NCBI GenBank assembly: GCA_028820215.1
Contig: JAPPKD010000079.1
Location: 10,799 to 74,798, forward strand
Length of the DNA stretch: 64,000 nt
From: Spirochaetaceae bacterium
GTDB lineage: Bacteria; Spirochaetota; Spirochaetia; SZUA-6; Bin103
Direction: 5' to 3'
Shown here: positions 35,099-45,475 of the stretch, piece by piece
Position numbering within the stretch: the stretch's first letter is position 1
How the letters are laid out: each line of letters opens with the position of its first letter
Notes under the pieces: generated by a model
The model's database searches: none
What the model saw: only the letters and a program-made list of their open reading frames with translations
What the model was told of the DNA's origin: nothing
Translations under genes and position numbers: made by a program

Positions 35099-35731
35099 GT
35101 GACTGAGCCGTTCTACCGGACGTCCGCCGACGGCGGACTGCGCTTCGACTGCACCCGGTGCCAGCGCTGCTGCCGGCTCGAGCCGGGGTACGTCTTCCTC
35201 TCGGAGCGTGACCTGCAGGCCCTAGCTCGGGCGAAGGCCCTGAGCGTTGCCGAGTTCATCGCCCGCTACTGCCGCACCGTGGACATCGGCGGATTCGAGC
35301 GGCTGAGCCTGACCGAGAAGGCCAATTTCGACTGCAGCCTCTGGCAAGATGGCGCCTGCACGGTGTACGAATCGCGACCTCTGCAGTGCCGGAGCTTCCC
35401 GTTCTGGGATGCGAACCTGGCATCCCCGGATGCGTGGTCGGAGGCTGCCGCATCGTGTCCCGGTATCGGCCAGGGTCCGGTACGGCACGCGGTCGAGATC
35501 GACTACTGGCTCTCGCGCCGTCACGAGGAACCGCTGATCCGCCCCGAAGTGGCCGGGGCCCGGGGGGGGGGGGCTTGGGCCACCCCCCCCCCCCCCCCGC
35601 CCGCCCCGCCCGACCCCCCGCCCCCCCCCCCCCCCCCCCCCGCCGCGCGGGGCGGCGCCGCGCGCGCCCCAGCCCCTCCTTTGGCATGGACCGCATCGGT
35701 TTCCGATGCGCTCCATGCCGGGAACGGGTAG
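35099..35731 (+). CDS. YkgJ-family (UPF0153) cysteine-cluster protein, C-terminus lost in a G/C tract
   Basis: The first about 150 residues are a normal YkgJ-type domain with FDCTRCQRCCRLEPGYV, CSLWQDGACTVYESRPLQCRSFPFW and a later SCPGIGQG. The cysteines form a metal or iron-sulfur-like cluster of unknown function. From about 35552 the frame enters a nearly pure G/C tract and encodes only Pro/Gly/Ala, so the listed end (stop near 35731) is not trustworthy. The true stop probably lies within the lost sequence. GTG 35099 is chosen as start, and GTG 35084 also fits. The gene begins 22 bases after tRNA-Tyr. Confidence 0.75.
   Translation: MTEPFYRTSADGGLRFDCTRCQRCCRLEPGYVFLSERDLQALARAKALSVAEFIARYCRTVDIGGFERLSLTEKANFDCSLWQDGACTVYESRPLQCRSFPFWDANLASPDAWSEAAASCPGIGQGPVRHAVEIDYWLSRRHEEPLIRPEVAGARGGGAWATPPPPPPAPPDPPPPPPPPPAARGGAARAPAPPLAWTASVSDALHAGNG
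35552..35670. other. Second low-complexity G/C tract, probable sequence artefact
   Basis: About 120 bases consist almost entirely of G and C, including a C run of more than 20. It lies at the 3' end of the YkgJ-type gene and resembles the tract at 15209-15383 in composition. Normal sequence resumes near 35671. Confidence 0.7.
35683..35719. repeat. Long near-perfect hairpin upstream of mltG
   Basis: Arms 35683-35699 and 35703-35719 (GGCATGGACCGCATCGG and its complement with one mismatch) enclose a 3-base loop. The 17-bp stem could be a terminator for the YkgJ-type gene or a REP-like repeat. It directly follows the G/C tract. A smaller hairpin (GGCGCC-TGC-GGCGCC, 35736-35750) comes next. Confidence 0.6.
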
Positions 35732-35833
35732 TCCCGGCGCCTGCGGCGCCGCCGTGGGCTCTGCAACGTCCCACCTTTCGCTTCGGGCGGTGAAGGGTAT
35801 ACATTCGCTCCTGCTGGGAGTGTTGGGTATCGC

Positions 35834-36859
35834 GTGAAGCGCATCGCGATCGGGCTGGGCCTCGCGTGTGGGGTGCTCGTCGCCGGTGCGGCGCTGGCCG
35901 CATCGTATCTGAGCGGGCCTCCCGAGGAGCCGGGAACGCGGTCTGCGGTCACCTTCACCGTCCACCCCGGCGAGCCGTTCGGTGAGGTGGCCGCGCGCCT
36001 GCAGGAGCAGGGGCTGGTGCGTTCAGAACTGGCGCTGCGGATTCTGGCGTACCTGCAGGGCGCCGACAGCCGGATACGCGCCGGCCACTACTCGCTGTCC
36101 CCGTCGTTGCGCGCCCGCGAGGTCCTGGCGTTGCTGCTGGAGGGCCGTCAGGAGGAGATCACCGTCACCGTTCCGGAGGGATGGACCGTGCGCCGCATCG
36201 CCGAACGGCTCGACGAACGGGGCGTGACCACCGCGTCCGCCTTCGCGGCTGCGGTCGCCGATCCGGCGCTGATCGCGGAGTTCGGCATCCGCGCTGAAAG
36301 CATGGAGGGGTACCTGTTTCCGGACACCTACCGCTTTCCCCGCGGCTACCCGGCCGACCGCGTGGTGCGCAGCATGGTCGGCAACTTCTTCCGCCGGCTC
36401 GCCGAGGTGCGGCCGGACTTCGAGAGCATCGACCCCGCCGAGCTGCACGACACGATCATCCTGGCGTCGATCGTGGAACGCGAGTACCAGCGTCCCGAGG
36501 AAGCGGGGCTGATCGCTTCCGTGTTCGTCAACCGCCTGGCCGCCAACGCACGGCTGCAGTCGTGCGCTACCGTCGCCTACGTGCTCACCGAAGTGGAGGG
36601 CCGGGAGCATCCCCGCGTGATCACGCACGAGGAGCTGGAGGTCGACTCCCCCTTCAACACCTACAAGCGTCGCCGGCTCCCGCCGGGGCCGATCTCGAAT
36701 CCGGGGACGGTGGCCCTGCAGGCGGCGTTCTTCCCGGCGGAGAGCGACTATTGGTACTTCGTGCTCAAGGATCCGGACACCGGCGAGCACCACTTCTCCC
36801 GCGAGCTCGACGAGCACAACGACGCCAAGTACTTCTATCTGAAGGGCGTGGCCGGCTGA
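35834..36859 (+). CDS. mltG: Endolytic murein transglycosylase MltG (YceG-like)
   Basis: A 341-residue inner-membrane lytic enzyme that cuts nascent glycan strands and ends peptidoglycan polymerisation. An N-terminal membrane anchor (AIGLGLACGVLVAGAALA) is followed by a LysM-like region (FTVHPGEPFGEVAARLQEQG). The catalytic domain has EGYLFPDTYRFPRG, the catalytic glutamate in ILASIVEREYQ, SPFNTYKRRRLPPGPISNPG and YFVLKDPDTGEHHFS. The start is GTG 35834. A TATACA -10-like box lies at 35798-35803. Its position just before dnaG, rpoD and the mre genes joins it to the wall-growth block. Confidence 0.94.
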   Translation: MKRIAIGLGLACGVLVAGAALAASYLSGPPEEPGTRSAVTFTVHPGEPFGEVAARLQEQGLVRSELALRILAYLQGADSRIRAGHYSLSPSLRAREVLALLLEGRQEEITVTVPEGWTVRRIAERLDERGVTTASAFAAAVADPALIAEFGIRAESMEGYLFPDTYRFPRGYPADRVVRSMVGNFFRRLAEVRPDFESIDPAELHDTIILASIVEREYQRPEEAGLIASVFVNRLAANARLQSCATVAYVLTEVEGREHPRVITHEELEVDSPFNTYKRRRLPPGPISNPGTVALQAAFFPAESDYWYFVLKDPDTGEHHFSRELDEHNDAKYFYLKGVAG

Positions 36860-36893
36860 GGGGCACCCGCGTTGCAGCGACGCGCATGAGCCC

Positions 36894-38670
36894 GTGATTC
36901 CCTCCCACCAGATCGCGGAGCTGAACGATCGACTCAGGATCGACGCCGTCGCCGGCGACTACGTACGCCTGCAGCGCCGCGGCCGACGGTTCGTCGGGCT
37001 GTGTCCCTTTCATACCGAGAAAACCCCCTCCTTCACCGTCACCCCGGAGCGGAACCTGTTCTACTGCTTCGGCTGCCAGAAGGGCGGTTCGATGCTCGAC
37101 CTGGTCATGGAGCTGGAGAAGCTCAGTTTCCCGGAGGCGTTCCGGCTGCTTGCCGAGCGCGCCGGCATGCAGGTGGAGGAGACCGCGGGCTCGGAGGGCA
37201 GCGAGCGGCAGAGCTACCTGGAGCTGTACCGGCGCCTGGCCGACAGTTTCCGCCACATCCTGGTCCGCACCGCCGCCGCGGCGCCGGCCCGGGAGCACCT
37301 GGCCAACCGCGGATTCTCGGCCGAATCGCTCGATCGCTACCGCGTAGGCTATGCGCCGCGCGACCGCGACTGGCTGCTTCGCTTCCTGCGCTCCCACCAC
37401 TACGGCGACGAGTTCCTGGCCCGTTCCGGGCTGTTCACGAGCACCGCCGGGGGAATGCTGGCGCTGTTCCGCGACCGCATCGTGTTCCCGATCTCCACTC
37501 CGCGGGGGGAGGTGGTCGCCTTCGGCGGCCGGGCCATGGGCGACGGACCGAAGTACCTCAACACGCCGGAGACCGCCTACTACCACAAGGGCGAGCTGCT
37601 CTACGGCCTGGCAGAGGCGCGGGAACGCATCAAGCAGGCCGGGGCCGTGCACGTGGCGGAGGGATACCTGGACGTGATCGCCCTGGATGCGGCCGGACAA
37701 GCGGCCGTGGCGCCGCTCGGCACCGCCCTGAGCGGCGACCACGCTCGGCTGCTGGCGCGCTACACCACGGACGTGCGCCTGGTGATGGACTCGGATGCGG
37801 CCGGAGCGAACGCCACCAGGCGAGCCATCTCGACGCTGGAGGACAGGGAGCTCTCGACTTCAGTGGTTCCGCTCCAGGCCGGTCTGGACCCTGCCGATTA
37901 TATCCAGCAGAATGCAGGCGACCGGTTGCAAACCGCCCTCGCATCCCCTATATTGGCGTTCCGGTATCTTCTCAAACTGGCTACATCTGCGCTCGATCTG
38001 CGACAGGCAGACGCGAAGGAACAGGTATTCCGGGAGTTGCTCCCCTATCTCACCCACGTACGCTCGGAGTTGAAGCGCGAGGCGTTGCTGCATGACGTGG
38101 CGGACCTGCTGGAGGTCGGCCACGACAGCATCGTGCGCGACTACCGCCGGCATGCGTCGATGGGGGCGGGCCGGCGCGACTTCCAGGCGGCGCGGACGGC
38201 CGCACCGAGTGGCGGACGTGCCGCTGTCCGGCGCTCGCTGGAGATGACCTACATGCTGGCGGCCGCCGCCAACCGGGACCGATTCGACCGCGTGCAGCGG
38301 CGGCTGCAGTCCGATGACCTGCAGGATCCGATGGCGCTCGAATTGTTCGTCGCGCTTGACGAGTGCGCCCGGCAGGGCGACGAGTCGCCGGACGGCCTGC
38401 TCGGCAGGCTACAGACCGAGGAGTTGCGCGCGCTGGTCATACGCAACCTCTCGCAGCGGGAGTTCACGGTGAATCCGGACGAAGTGCTGGACGACGGGGC
38501 GCGCAAGCTGAAGGCGCGCGCGCTGGAGCGCCGGCGCCGAGACATCGAGGCGCGCATGCGCCGCGCTGAGCGCGGCGGTGACGAAGAGCCCGGTGCGTCG
38601 GTGCGGGAGTTGCTCGAGGAGAAGATCTACCTCGATTCGGAGTTGGAGAAACTGAAGAAGGTGAGGGTGG

Positions 38671-38690
<20 letters not shown>
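36894..38690 (+). CDS. dnaG: DNA primase DnaG
   Basis: A 598-residue primase that makes RNA primers for replication. The zinc-binding domain reads [13 protein letters not shown]...[10 protein letters not shown]. The TOPRIM domain has [15 protein letters not shown] and the acidic [10 protein letters not shown] helical C-terminal region should bind DnaB. The start is GTG 36894, giving [20 protein letters not shown], which fits the family. The 3' end overlaps rpoD by 20 bases, so the two are coupled, as in the classical macromolecular-synthesis operon (here without rpsU). Confidence 0.96.
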
Positions 38691-40410
<1,720 letters not shown>

Positions 40411-40486
40411 GGCGACAGGCGCGAATGACGGAGGCGAACATGACGGAGCAGTACATGACCGGAGGGCCACATGACCGGAGGACGGT

Positions 40487-41446
40487 GTGAGTAGCGAAGC
40501 CGTACCCATCGAGCGGACGAACCACGGGACGTCGGCGGTTCAGGACGCTCTGGACAAACTGCGGGCGCTGCAGGACGTGCTGCACAAGAAGCACGAGATC
40601 GAGGCGCAGATCGAGGAACTGCCCAGGTCGCTCGCCACCAAGACCGAGCTGCTCAACCGGCTCAAGCGGACCTACCTGGAGCGCAACGAGGAGCAGGAGT
40701 CGACGAAGAAGCGGATCGGCGGGCTGCGCGACGATGCGGTTGAATCGGAGCGCATCCGCGAGGAGTACGAGCGCCAGATGGACCAGATCCGCACGCAGCG
40801 CGAGTACGAAGCGCTGGACAAGCAGATCCGCGATGCCTCCGAGCGCGAGATGGACTACCGCCGGGCGCTGCAGGAAGAGGAAGAGCGGCTCGACCAGGTG
40901 TCCGAGGAGCTGGCCCGCGAAGCGGAGCTGATCGAGCAGCAGGAGGGCGTCGTCCAGGAGGAGGACTCGCGCATGAAGGTCGAGCTGGCCGACCGCGAAC
41001 AGCGGCTGGCCGCGCTGCAGGCGGAAGAGTCGGGGATCGCCGCCGGTCTGGATGCGGAATTGCTGTTCAAGTTCGAACGGATCGTCCGCATGACCGACGG
41101 GTACGGGATCGTCCCGTTGCAGGCACAGGTCTGCACCGGGTGTTACATGACCCTGCCCGCTCACTTCGTCAACCGCGTGCGCCGCGCCGAGGACGTGCTG
41201 TTCTGCACGCATGGGCGCATCGTCTTCTACGAGGATGCGCCGGCCGAGGACGAGTCGGAGGTGCAGATCGACGTGTTTGATGACGAGCCCGGCTTCTTCG
41301 CGGATCCGGAGGGAGACGAGGAGCTCGAGGACGAGGAGGAGCTGTTCCTGGACCTCGACGTGACCGACGACGACAACGACGAAGACGGCGATGGTCACGA
41401 TGCCACCGAAGAAGCCGAGGACGACCACGCCTCCGACGACGCCTGA
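40487..41446 (+). CDS. Coiled-coil zinc-ribbon protein (CdsZ/YbgI-like C4 zinc ribbon)
   Basis: A 319-residue protein. Residues about 15-195 form a long charged coiled coil. A ribbon follows with CTGCYMTLPAHFVN and LFCTHGRIVFY. In relatives the second half is CPxCGRILY with two cysteines. Here only one Cys and a His are seen, an unusual ligand set. The last 70 residues are extremely acidic (Asp/Glu-rich). Orthologues occupy the same place after rpoD in Treponema. Coiled-coil zinc-ribbon proteins of this kind are thought to bind nucleic acid, but the role is not established. rnpB follows about 90 bases downstream. Confidence 0.88.
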   Translation: MSSEAVPIERTNHGTSAVQDALDKLRALQDVLHKKHEIEAQIEELPRSLATKTELLNRLKRTYLERNEEQESTKKRIGGLRDDAVESERIREEYERQMDQIRTQREYEALDKQIRDASEREMDYRRALQEEEERLDQVSEELAREAELIEQQEGVVQEEDSRMKVELADREQRLAALQAEESGIAAGLDAELLFKFERIVRMTDGYGIVPLQAQVCTGCYMTLPAHFVNRVRRAEDVLFCTHGRIVFYEDAPAEDESEVQIDVFDDEPGFFADPEGDEELEDEEELFLDLDVTDDDNDEDGDGHDATEEAEDDHASDDA

Positions 41447-41513
41447 ACCCCTGCCGCGGGTCGCGGTCCTGCGCCCGCCGGCTGGCCATGCGCTGTCCGC
41501 TGGCCACTCCTGG

Positions 41514-41519
41514 TATGAT
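41514..41519 (+). promoter_or_regulatory. -10 box upstream of rnpB
   Basis: TATGAT lies 19 bases before the first paired base of the RNase P RNA, a suitable distance for its transcription start. No convincing -35 box is seen 16-18 bases upstream, so the promoter may depend on other contacts. Confidence 0.4.
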
Positions 41520-41538
41520 CGGCTACCGTGAAGGCGAC

Positions 41539-42004
41539 AGGAGGCGGGCCGGCCATCGCCGCGTCCGGTTCGGGCGTGGAGGAAAGTCCGGGCTCCGAAG
41601 AGCAGGGTGCCGGGTAATCCCCGGGCGTCCGCGCCAAGGCGCGGGCGACAGACAGTGCAGCAGAGAACAGACCGCCGGGCAACCGTGCCGCAAGGGACGG
41701 CGCGTCCGGCAAGGGTGAAACGGTGGGGTAAGAGCCCACCACTCCGGCGGCGACGCCGGAGGTATGGCAAACCTCGCCCGGAGCAAAGCCAAGCAGCGGG
41801 TCGGGTTGCTCGCCACATGAGGGCGGTCCCTCCGGGGACGCCGTCCTCGGGCCCGCGGGTAGGCTGCTCGAGTGCCGCGCCGGCGCCATCCGGCGCCGTC
41901 GCGTGCGCCAGATGAATGATGGCCCGCCCCGGTGGCGGCCGGGCCGCGCAGGCGCCCCGGTACGCGTCGGAGTGAACAGAACCCGGCTTACGGGCCCGCC
42001 TCCT
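41539..42004 (+). ncRNA. rnpB: RNase P RNA (catalytic subunit)
   Basis: The ribozyme that cleaves 5' leaders from pre-tRNAs. Conserved blocks in order are GAGGAAAGTCCGGGCT (about 41578), CAGAGAACAGACCGCC (about 41660), GGTGAAACGGTGGGGTAAGA (about 41714), GGCAAACC (about 41766), AGATGAATGA (about 41910) and ACAGAACCCGGCTTA (41976-41990). The terminal helix P1 is exact: AGGAGGCGGGCC (41539-41550) pairs with GGCCCGCCTCCT (41993-42004), which fixes both ends. Its position between the zinc-ribbon gene and the TPR gene matches other spirochaetes as far as I recall. The best start codon of the TPR gene lies inside its 3' end. Confidence 0.95.
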
Positions 42005-43012
42005 CTTACTTCCTCCGGGGCGCCGCGATACGGGCCGGCGCCGAGATGGGGATACCAGCCGGCCGGGAGCCGCCGGCAGCGGACAGCGGGACGGCGTCGC
42101 GCACTGTTCGTGTTGCTCCTCGTCGTCGGCGTCGTGGTCGCCGGTGTGCTGCTGCGGGCCGATCGCGCGGTCGCGGCCTGGCTCCGGCGTGACCGGGACG
42201 TCAACATGCGCGTGCTCGTCGGCGATGGGCGCTACGCAGAGGCGGTGGAGGCCGCGGAGTTGACGCTGGTCAGACGCCCGCTCGACGCGGAGGCGAACCT
42301 GATCCGCGGCGTTGCGTCCCTCTACGCGGCGATCGCCCACCTTGGATCAGCCGACCCGAGGTCGGGCGGCGACGGCGCACGTGGCGTGTCCGCCGCGGAT
42401 CGCCTTTCGACGGCGATCGTGGCGCTGCGCCGGGCGCTTCTGAATTCGCGGATCGCCGTGGCGGAACCGGCCGCGCAGTACGCGCTCGGCAAGGCCTATT
42501 TTCACCGCGGCTACTTCTACTACCATCTTGCGGTGCGCTACCTGGAGGGCTCGCTGGCGCTCGGCTACGACGGGGCGGACACCTACGAGTACCTGGGGCT
42601 GGCGTATACGGAGCTCGGCGACCCGCGCGGTCTGGAGTATTTCCGTCATGCGCTGACGCGCCGGCCGTCCGACCTGCTGCATCTGAAGATGGCCACCATG
42701 CTGATGGATGAAGGCGACGTGCAGGGAGCGCGGCGGAACCTCATCCAGGCGATCGACCGCACCGACGACATCGCGATCGCGCAGCGGGCGCGGTACGAGC
42801 TGGGGGCTGTCTACCGCGCGCTCGGCGAACTGCCGCTGGCCGAAGAGCAGTACCGGGCGATCATCGCCGGCGACGCGCGGGCCGCCGATGCCCACTTCTA
42901 TCTGGGCGAGATCTACTCCCACCAGGGCGACGCCGACCGGGCGCTCGCGGAGTGGCGCGCCGCGCGGGCGCTGGACCCTAACCACCGCCGCGCGATCGAA
43001 CGCCTGCGATAG
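41972..43012 (+). CDS. TPR-repeat membrane-anchored protein
   Basis: A protein of up to 346 residues. A basic stretch (SRRQRTAGRRRALF) precedes a single membrane anchor (VLLLVVGVVVAGVLL). At least four TPR-like repeats follow (for example AQYALGKAYFHRGYFYYHLA, TYEYLGLAYTELGDPRG, AHFYLGEIYSHQGDADRAL). TPR proteins scaffold other proteins. Lying just before mreB, it probably belongs to the rod-shape or envelope module. The start is unresolved: GTG 41972 sits within the conserved 3' end of rnpB, while the next in-frame start, GTG 42110, would remove the basic stretch. The longer form is listed with this caution. Confidence 0.8.
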   Translation: MNRTRLTGPPPLTSSGAPRYGPAPRWGYQPAGSRRQRTAGRRRALFVLLLVVGVVVAGVLLRADRAVAAWLRRDRDVNMRVLVGDGRYAEAVEAAELTLVRRPLDAEANLIRGVASLYAAIAHLGSADPRSGGDGARGVSAADRLSTAIVALRRALLNSRIAVAEPAAQYALGKAYFHRGYFYYHLAVRYLEGSLALGYDGADTYEYLGLAYTELGDPRGLEYFRHALTRRPSDLLHLKMATMLMDEGDVQGARRNLIQAIDRTDDIAIAQRARYELGAVYRALGELPLAEEQYRAIIAGDARAADAHFYLGEIYSHQGDADRALAEWRAARALDPNHRRAIERLR

Positions 43013-43045
43013 CGCCCACCGCGAAGCGGAGGTACACTCTACCTG

Positions 43046-44062
43046 ATGGCTTTGTTCAACAACTTCTCCTCAGACATCGGCATCGACCTGGGCACCTGCA
43101 ATACCCTCGTGCACGTCAAGGGGAAGGGCATCGTGCTGACCGAGCCGTCCGTGGTCGCCATCGACCACGAAAGCAAGCAGGTGGTCGCCGTCGGTACCGA
43201 GGCCAAGCGCATGCTGTGGAAGACGCCGCACACGATAGAGGCGGTGCGCCCGCTGCGTGACGGCGTGATCGCCGACTTCGAGATGACCGAGCAGATGATC
43301 CGCCACTTCATCATGCAGGTTGCCCCGCGGCGCTGGTTCGTCAAGCCGCGCATGGTGATCGGCATCCCCGCCGGCGCCACCGAGGTGGAGAAACGGGCGG
43401 TGCAGGAGAGCGCCGAGCAGGCAGGCGCGCGCGAAGTGTTCGTGATCGAGGAGTCGATCGCGGCTGCTGTCGGCGCCGATCTGCCGATCATGGAGCCGGC
43501 CGGCCACATGATCTGCGACATCGGCGGCGGCACCACGGAAGTTTCGGTCATCTCGCTCGGAGGCATGGTCGTGTCGAATGCCATCCGTATCGGCGGCGAC
43601 GAGTTCGATGAAGCCATCATCAAGCACGTGCGCACCGTCCACAACCTGGTGATCGGCCTCGAAACGGCCGAGAAGATCAAGATCAAGATCGGCAACGCGG
43701 ACCCGGACCAGAAGATCGTACGCATGGAGATCAAGGGCCGCGACGCCATCACGGGCCTCCCGCGCCGGCTGGAGGTGGACTCGATCGAGGTGTGCGAAGC
43801 GCTGCAGGAGCCCACGCGCCAGATCATGGAGGAGATCAAGCGGGCGCTGGGGCGCACGCCGGCGGAGTTGGCCTCCGACATCGTGGAGCGCGGCATCGTC
43901 ATGACCGGTGGCGGCTCGCTCCTGCGCGGGTTGCCGCGCCTGATCGGTCGGGAGACCGGCGTGCCGGTGATCGTCGCGGAGCAACCTCTGCTGTGCGTTG
44001 CGCTCGGGGCCGGCAAGTACTTCGAGACAACCGGGATGAGCCAACGCCGGCAATACCGGTAA
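43046..44062 (+). CDS. mreB: Rod-shape-determining actin-like protein MreB
   Basis: A 338-residue bacterial actin that guides lateral wall synthesis. The phosphate-1 motif [18 protein letters not shown], the VGTEAKRM segment, connect motif [17 protein letters not shown] and adenosine motif [14 protein letters not shown] are all present. It is the first gene of mreB-mreC-mreD-mrdA-rodA. A TACACT -10-like box lies only 7 bases before the ATG, and GGAGG is further away than usual (13 bases), so the translation start signal is unusual. Confidence 0.97.
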   Translation: MALFNNFSSDIGIDLGTCNTLVHVKGKGIVLTEPSVVAIDHESKQVVAVGTEAKRMLWKTPHTIEAVRPLRDGVIADFEMTEQMIRHFIMQVAPRRWFVKPRMVIGIPAGATEVEKRAVQESAEQAGAREVFVIEESIAAAVGADLPIMEPAGHMICDIGGGTTEVSVISLGGMVVSNAIRIGGDEFDEAIIKHVRTVHNLVIGLETAEKIKIKIGNADPDQKIVRMEIKGRDAITGLPRRLEVDSIEVCEALQEPTRQIMEEIKRALGRTPAELASDIVERGIVMTGGGSLLRGLPRLIGRETGVPVIVAEQPLLCVALGAGKYFETTGMSQRRQYR

Positions 44063-44103
44063 GGATCATGACGGTCCCGGGGAGTTGACCTGAGTACGCG
44101 TCC

Positions 44104-44937
44104 GTGACCGAGGTACGCCCCTTCGTCAGCCGCCGCCGTTCGGGCGTCACGTTCGCGGTTCTGCTGATCAGCTCGCTGCTGCTGGTGGGGTTGAATCCCC
44201 CGCCCGGGCACGTGGGGCTGCTGTCACTGGTGCAGGCGGGCATCAGCACCGGCGTTCGTTGGGTCGTGGATTCGGTCGCCGCGATCGGGGAGTTCAACCG
44301 AAGCAGGGCGGAGCTGCAGGAGCTGCGCGCCGAGCTGCTGAGGATGCAACAGCAGCAACGCGACAACGTTCAGCTCAGGGTCGAGAACCGCAACCTGCGC
44401 GCGCTGCTCGACCTTCCCCGCGCCGCCGCTCCCACCGTGATTCCGGCGGAGGTGATCGGCCGCGACCCGGGGAGTCTGTTCAAGACGGTGACGATCAATC
44501 GCGGCCGCAGGCACGGCGTTCGTGTCGATGCCACGGTGGTCGCCGACGCCGGCGGCATCCAGGCACTGGTCGGGCGGGTGGCGTCGGTCTCATCCGTCAC
44601 GGCGATGGTGCGGCCGATTCTGGATGCCTCCTCGTACGTCGCCGCGCGCCTGCAGCGCATCGAGCGCGACGGGCTGATCGAGGGTGACCCCGCGGGCAAC
44701 CGGCTGGTCATGCGCTATGTCCCGCGCATCGCCGCGGAGGACCTGGCGGTCGACGACCTGGTGATCACCTCGGGCATGCGCAGCCCCTATCCGCGTGGCA
44801 TCTACATCGGCCGGGTCGTCGAGCACCGTGACGGTGACGACCGGTCGACGATCGAGGTGATCGTGCAGCCGCTGGTCGAGTTCGGCCGCCTGGACTACGT
44901 GCTGGTGCTGGACACCGCGGAGCCGGTCGATGGGTGA
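44104..44937 (+). CDS. mreC: Rod-shape-determining protein MreC
   Basis: A 277-residue bitopic membrane protein that links MreB to wall synthases. It has an N-terminal membrane segment (VTFAVLLISSLLLVGL), a coiled coil (about residues 55-100, rich in Glu/Gln/Leu) and two beta-barrel-type domains (PAEVIGRDPGSLFKTVTINRGRRHGV, GLIEGDP...DDLVITSG...YPRGIYIGRV). The start is GTG 44104. The 3' end overlaps mreD by 8 bases. Confidence 0.94.
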   Translation: MTEVRPFVSRRRSGVTFAVLLISSLLLVGLNPPPGHVGLLSLVQAGISTGVRWVVDSVAAIGEFNRSRAELQELRAELLRMQQQQRDNVQLRVENRNLRALLDLPRAAAPTVIPAEVIGRDPGSLFKTVTINRGRRHGVRVDATVVADAGGIQALVGRVASVSSVTAMVRPILDASSYVAARLQRIERDGLIEGDPAGNRLVMRYVPRIAAEDLAVDDLVITSGMRSPYPRGIYIGRVVEHRDGDDRSTIEVIVQPLVEFGRLDYVLVLDTAEPVDG

Positions 44938-45475
44938 CGTCCGCGTCATCCTGGCGACCACGGTGCTCGCCGCCGCCGCCTCCCTGCTGAGCTCGACGCT
45001 GCTGTCGTGGGTGGCGGTCGCCGGCGTCAAGCCGGACCTTGCCCTGGTGATCGTCGCCCTGATGGCGATGCGCAGGGGCAGCATGCCCGGCCAGATCGCG
45101 GGGTTCGCCTCGGGCCTGATCGCGGACACGATCAGCGTGGCCCCGCTGGGGCTCACCGCCATGACCCGCACGGTGGTAGGGTACGTGATAGGCCGTATGG
45201 AAGGCTTGATCAGCGTCGACTGGCTGCTGCTGCCGGCCGCGGTGTCGATCGCCGCCACGGTGCTCAAGGCCGTCACGCTCGCGGCCGTGGGACTGGCCGT
45301 TCCCTGGGTCTCCAGCCGCTACGGGATCGGACCGTCCGCGTTCCTGACCAGCTTCCTGATCGAAGCGGGACTGAACGCCGTGGCCGCCCCCGCCATGTAC
45401 GTGCTGCTCAGCGTGCTGCCGGGCATGCGCGAGCGCGCGTCGAACCAGGTGCGGCGCGTCCGGGTGCGCCGTTGA
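44930..45475 (+). CDS. mreD: Rod-shape-determining membrane protein MreD
   Basis: A 181-residue, very hydrophobic protein with about five or six membrane segments. VKPDLALVIVALMAMRRGSM and GFASGLIADTISVAPLGLTA match the family's conserved loop. It is part of the elongasome membrane complex with MreC and RodA. It overlaps mreC at the start and mrdA at the end (TTGA at 45472-45475), so the block is translated as a unit. Confidence 0.93.
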   Translation: MGDVRVILATTVLAAAASLLSSTLLSWVAVAGVKPDLALVIVALMAMRRGSMPGQIAGFASGLIADTISVAPLGLTAMTRTVVGYVIGRMEGLISVDWLLLPAAVSIAATVLKAVTLAAVGLAVPWVSSRYGIGPSAFLTSFLIEAGLNAVAAPAMYVLLSVLPGMRERASNQVRRVRVRR

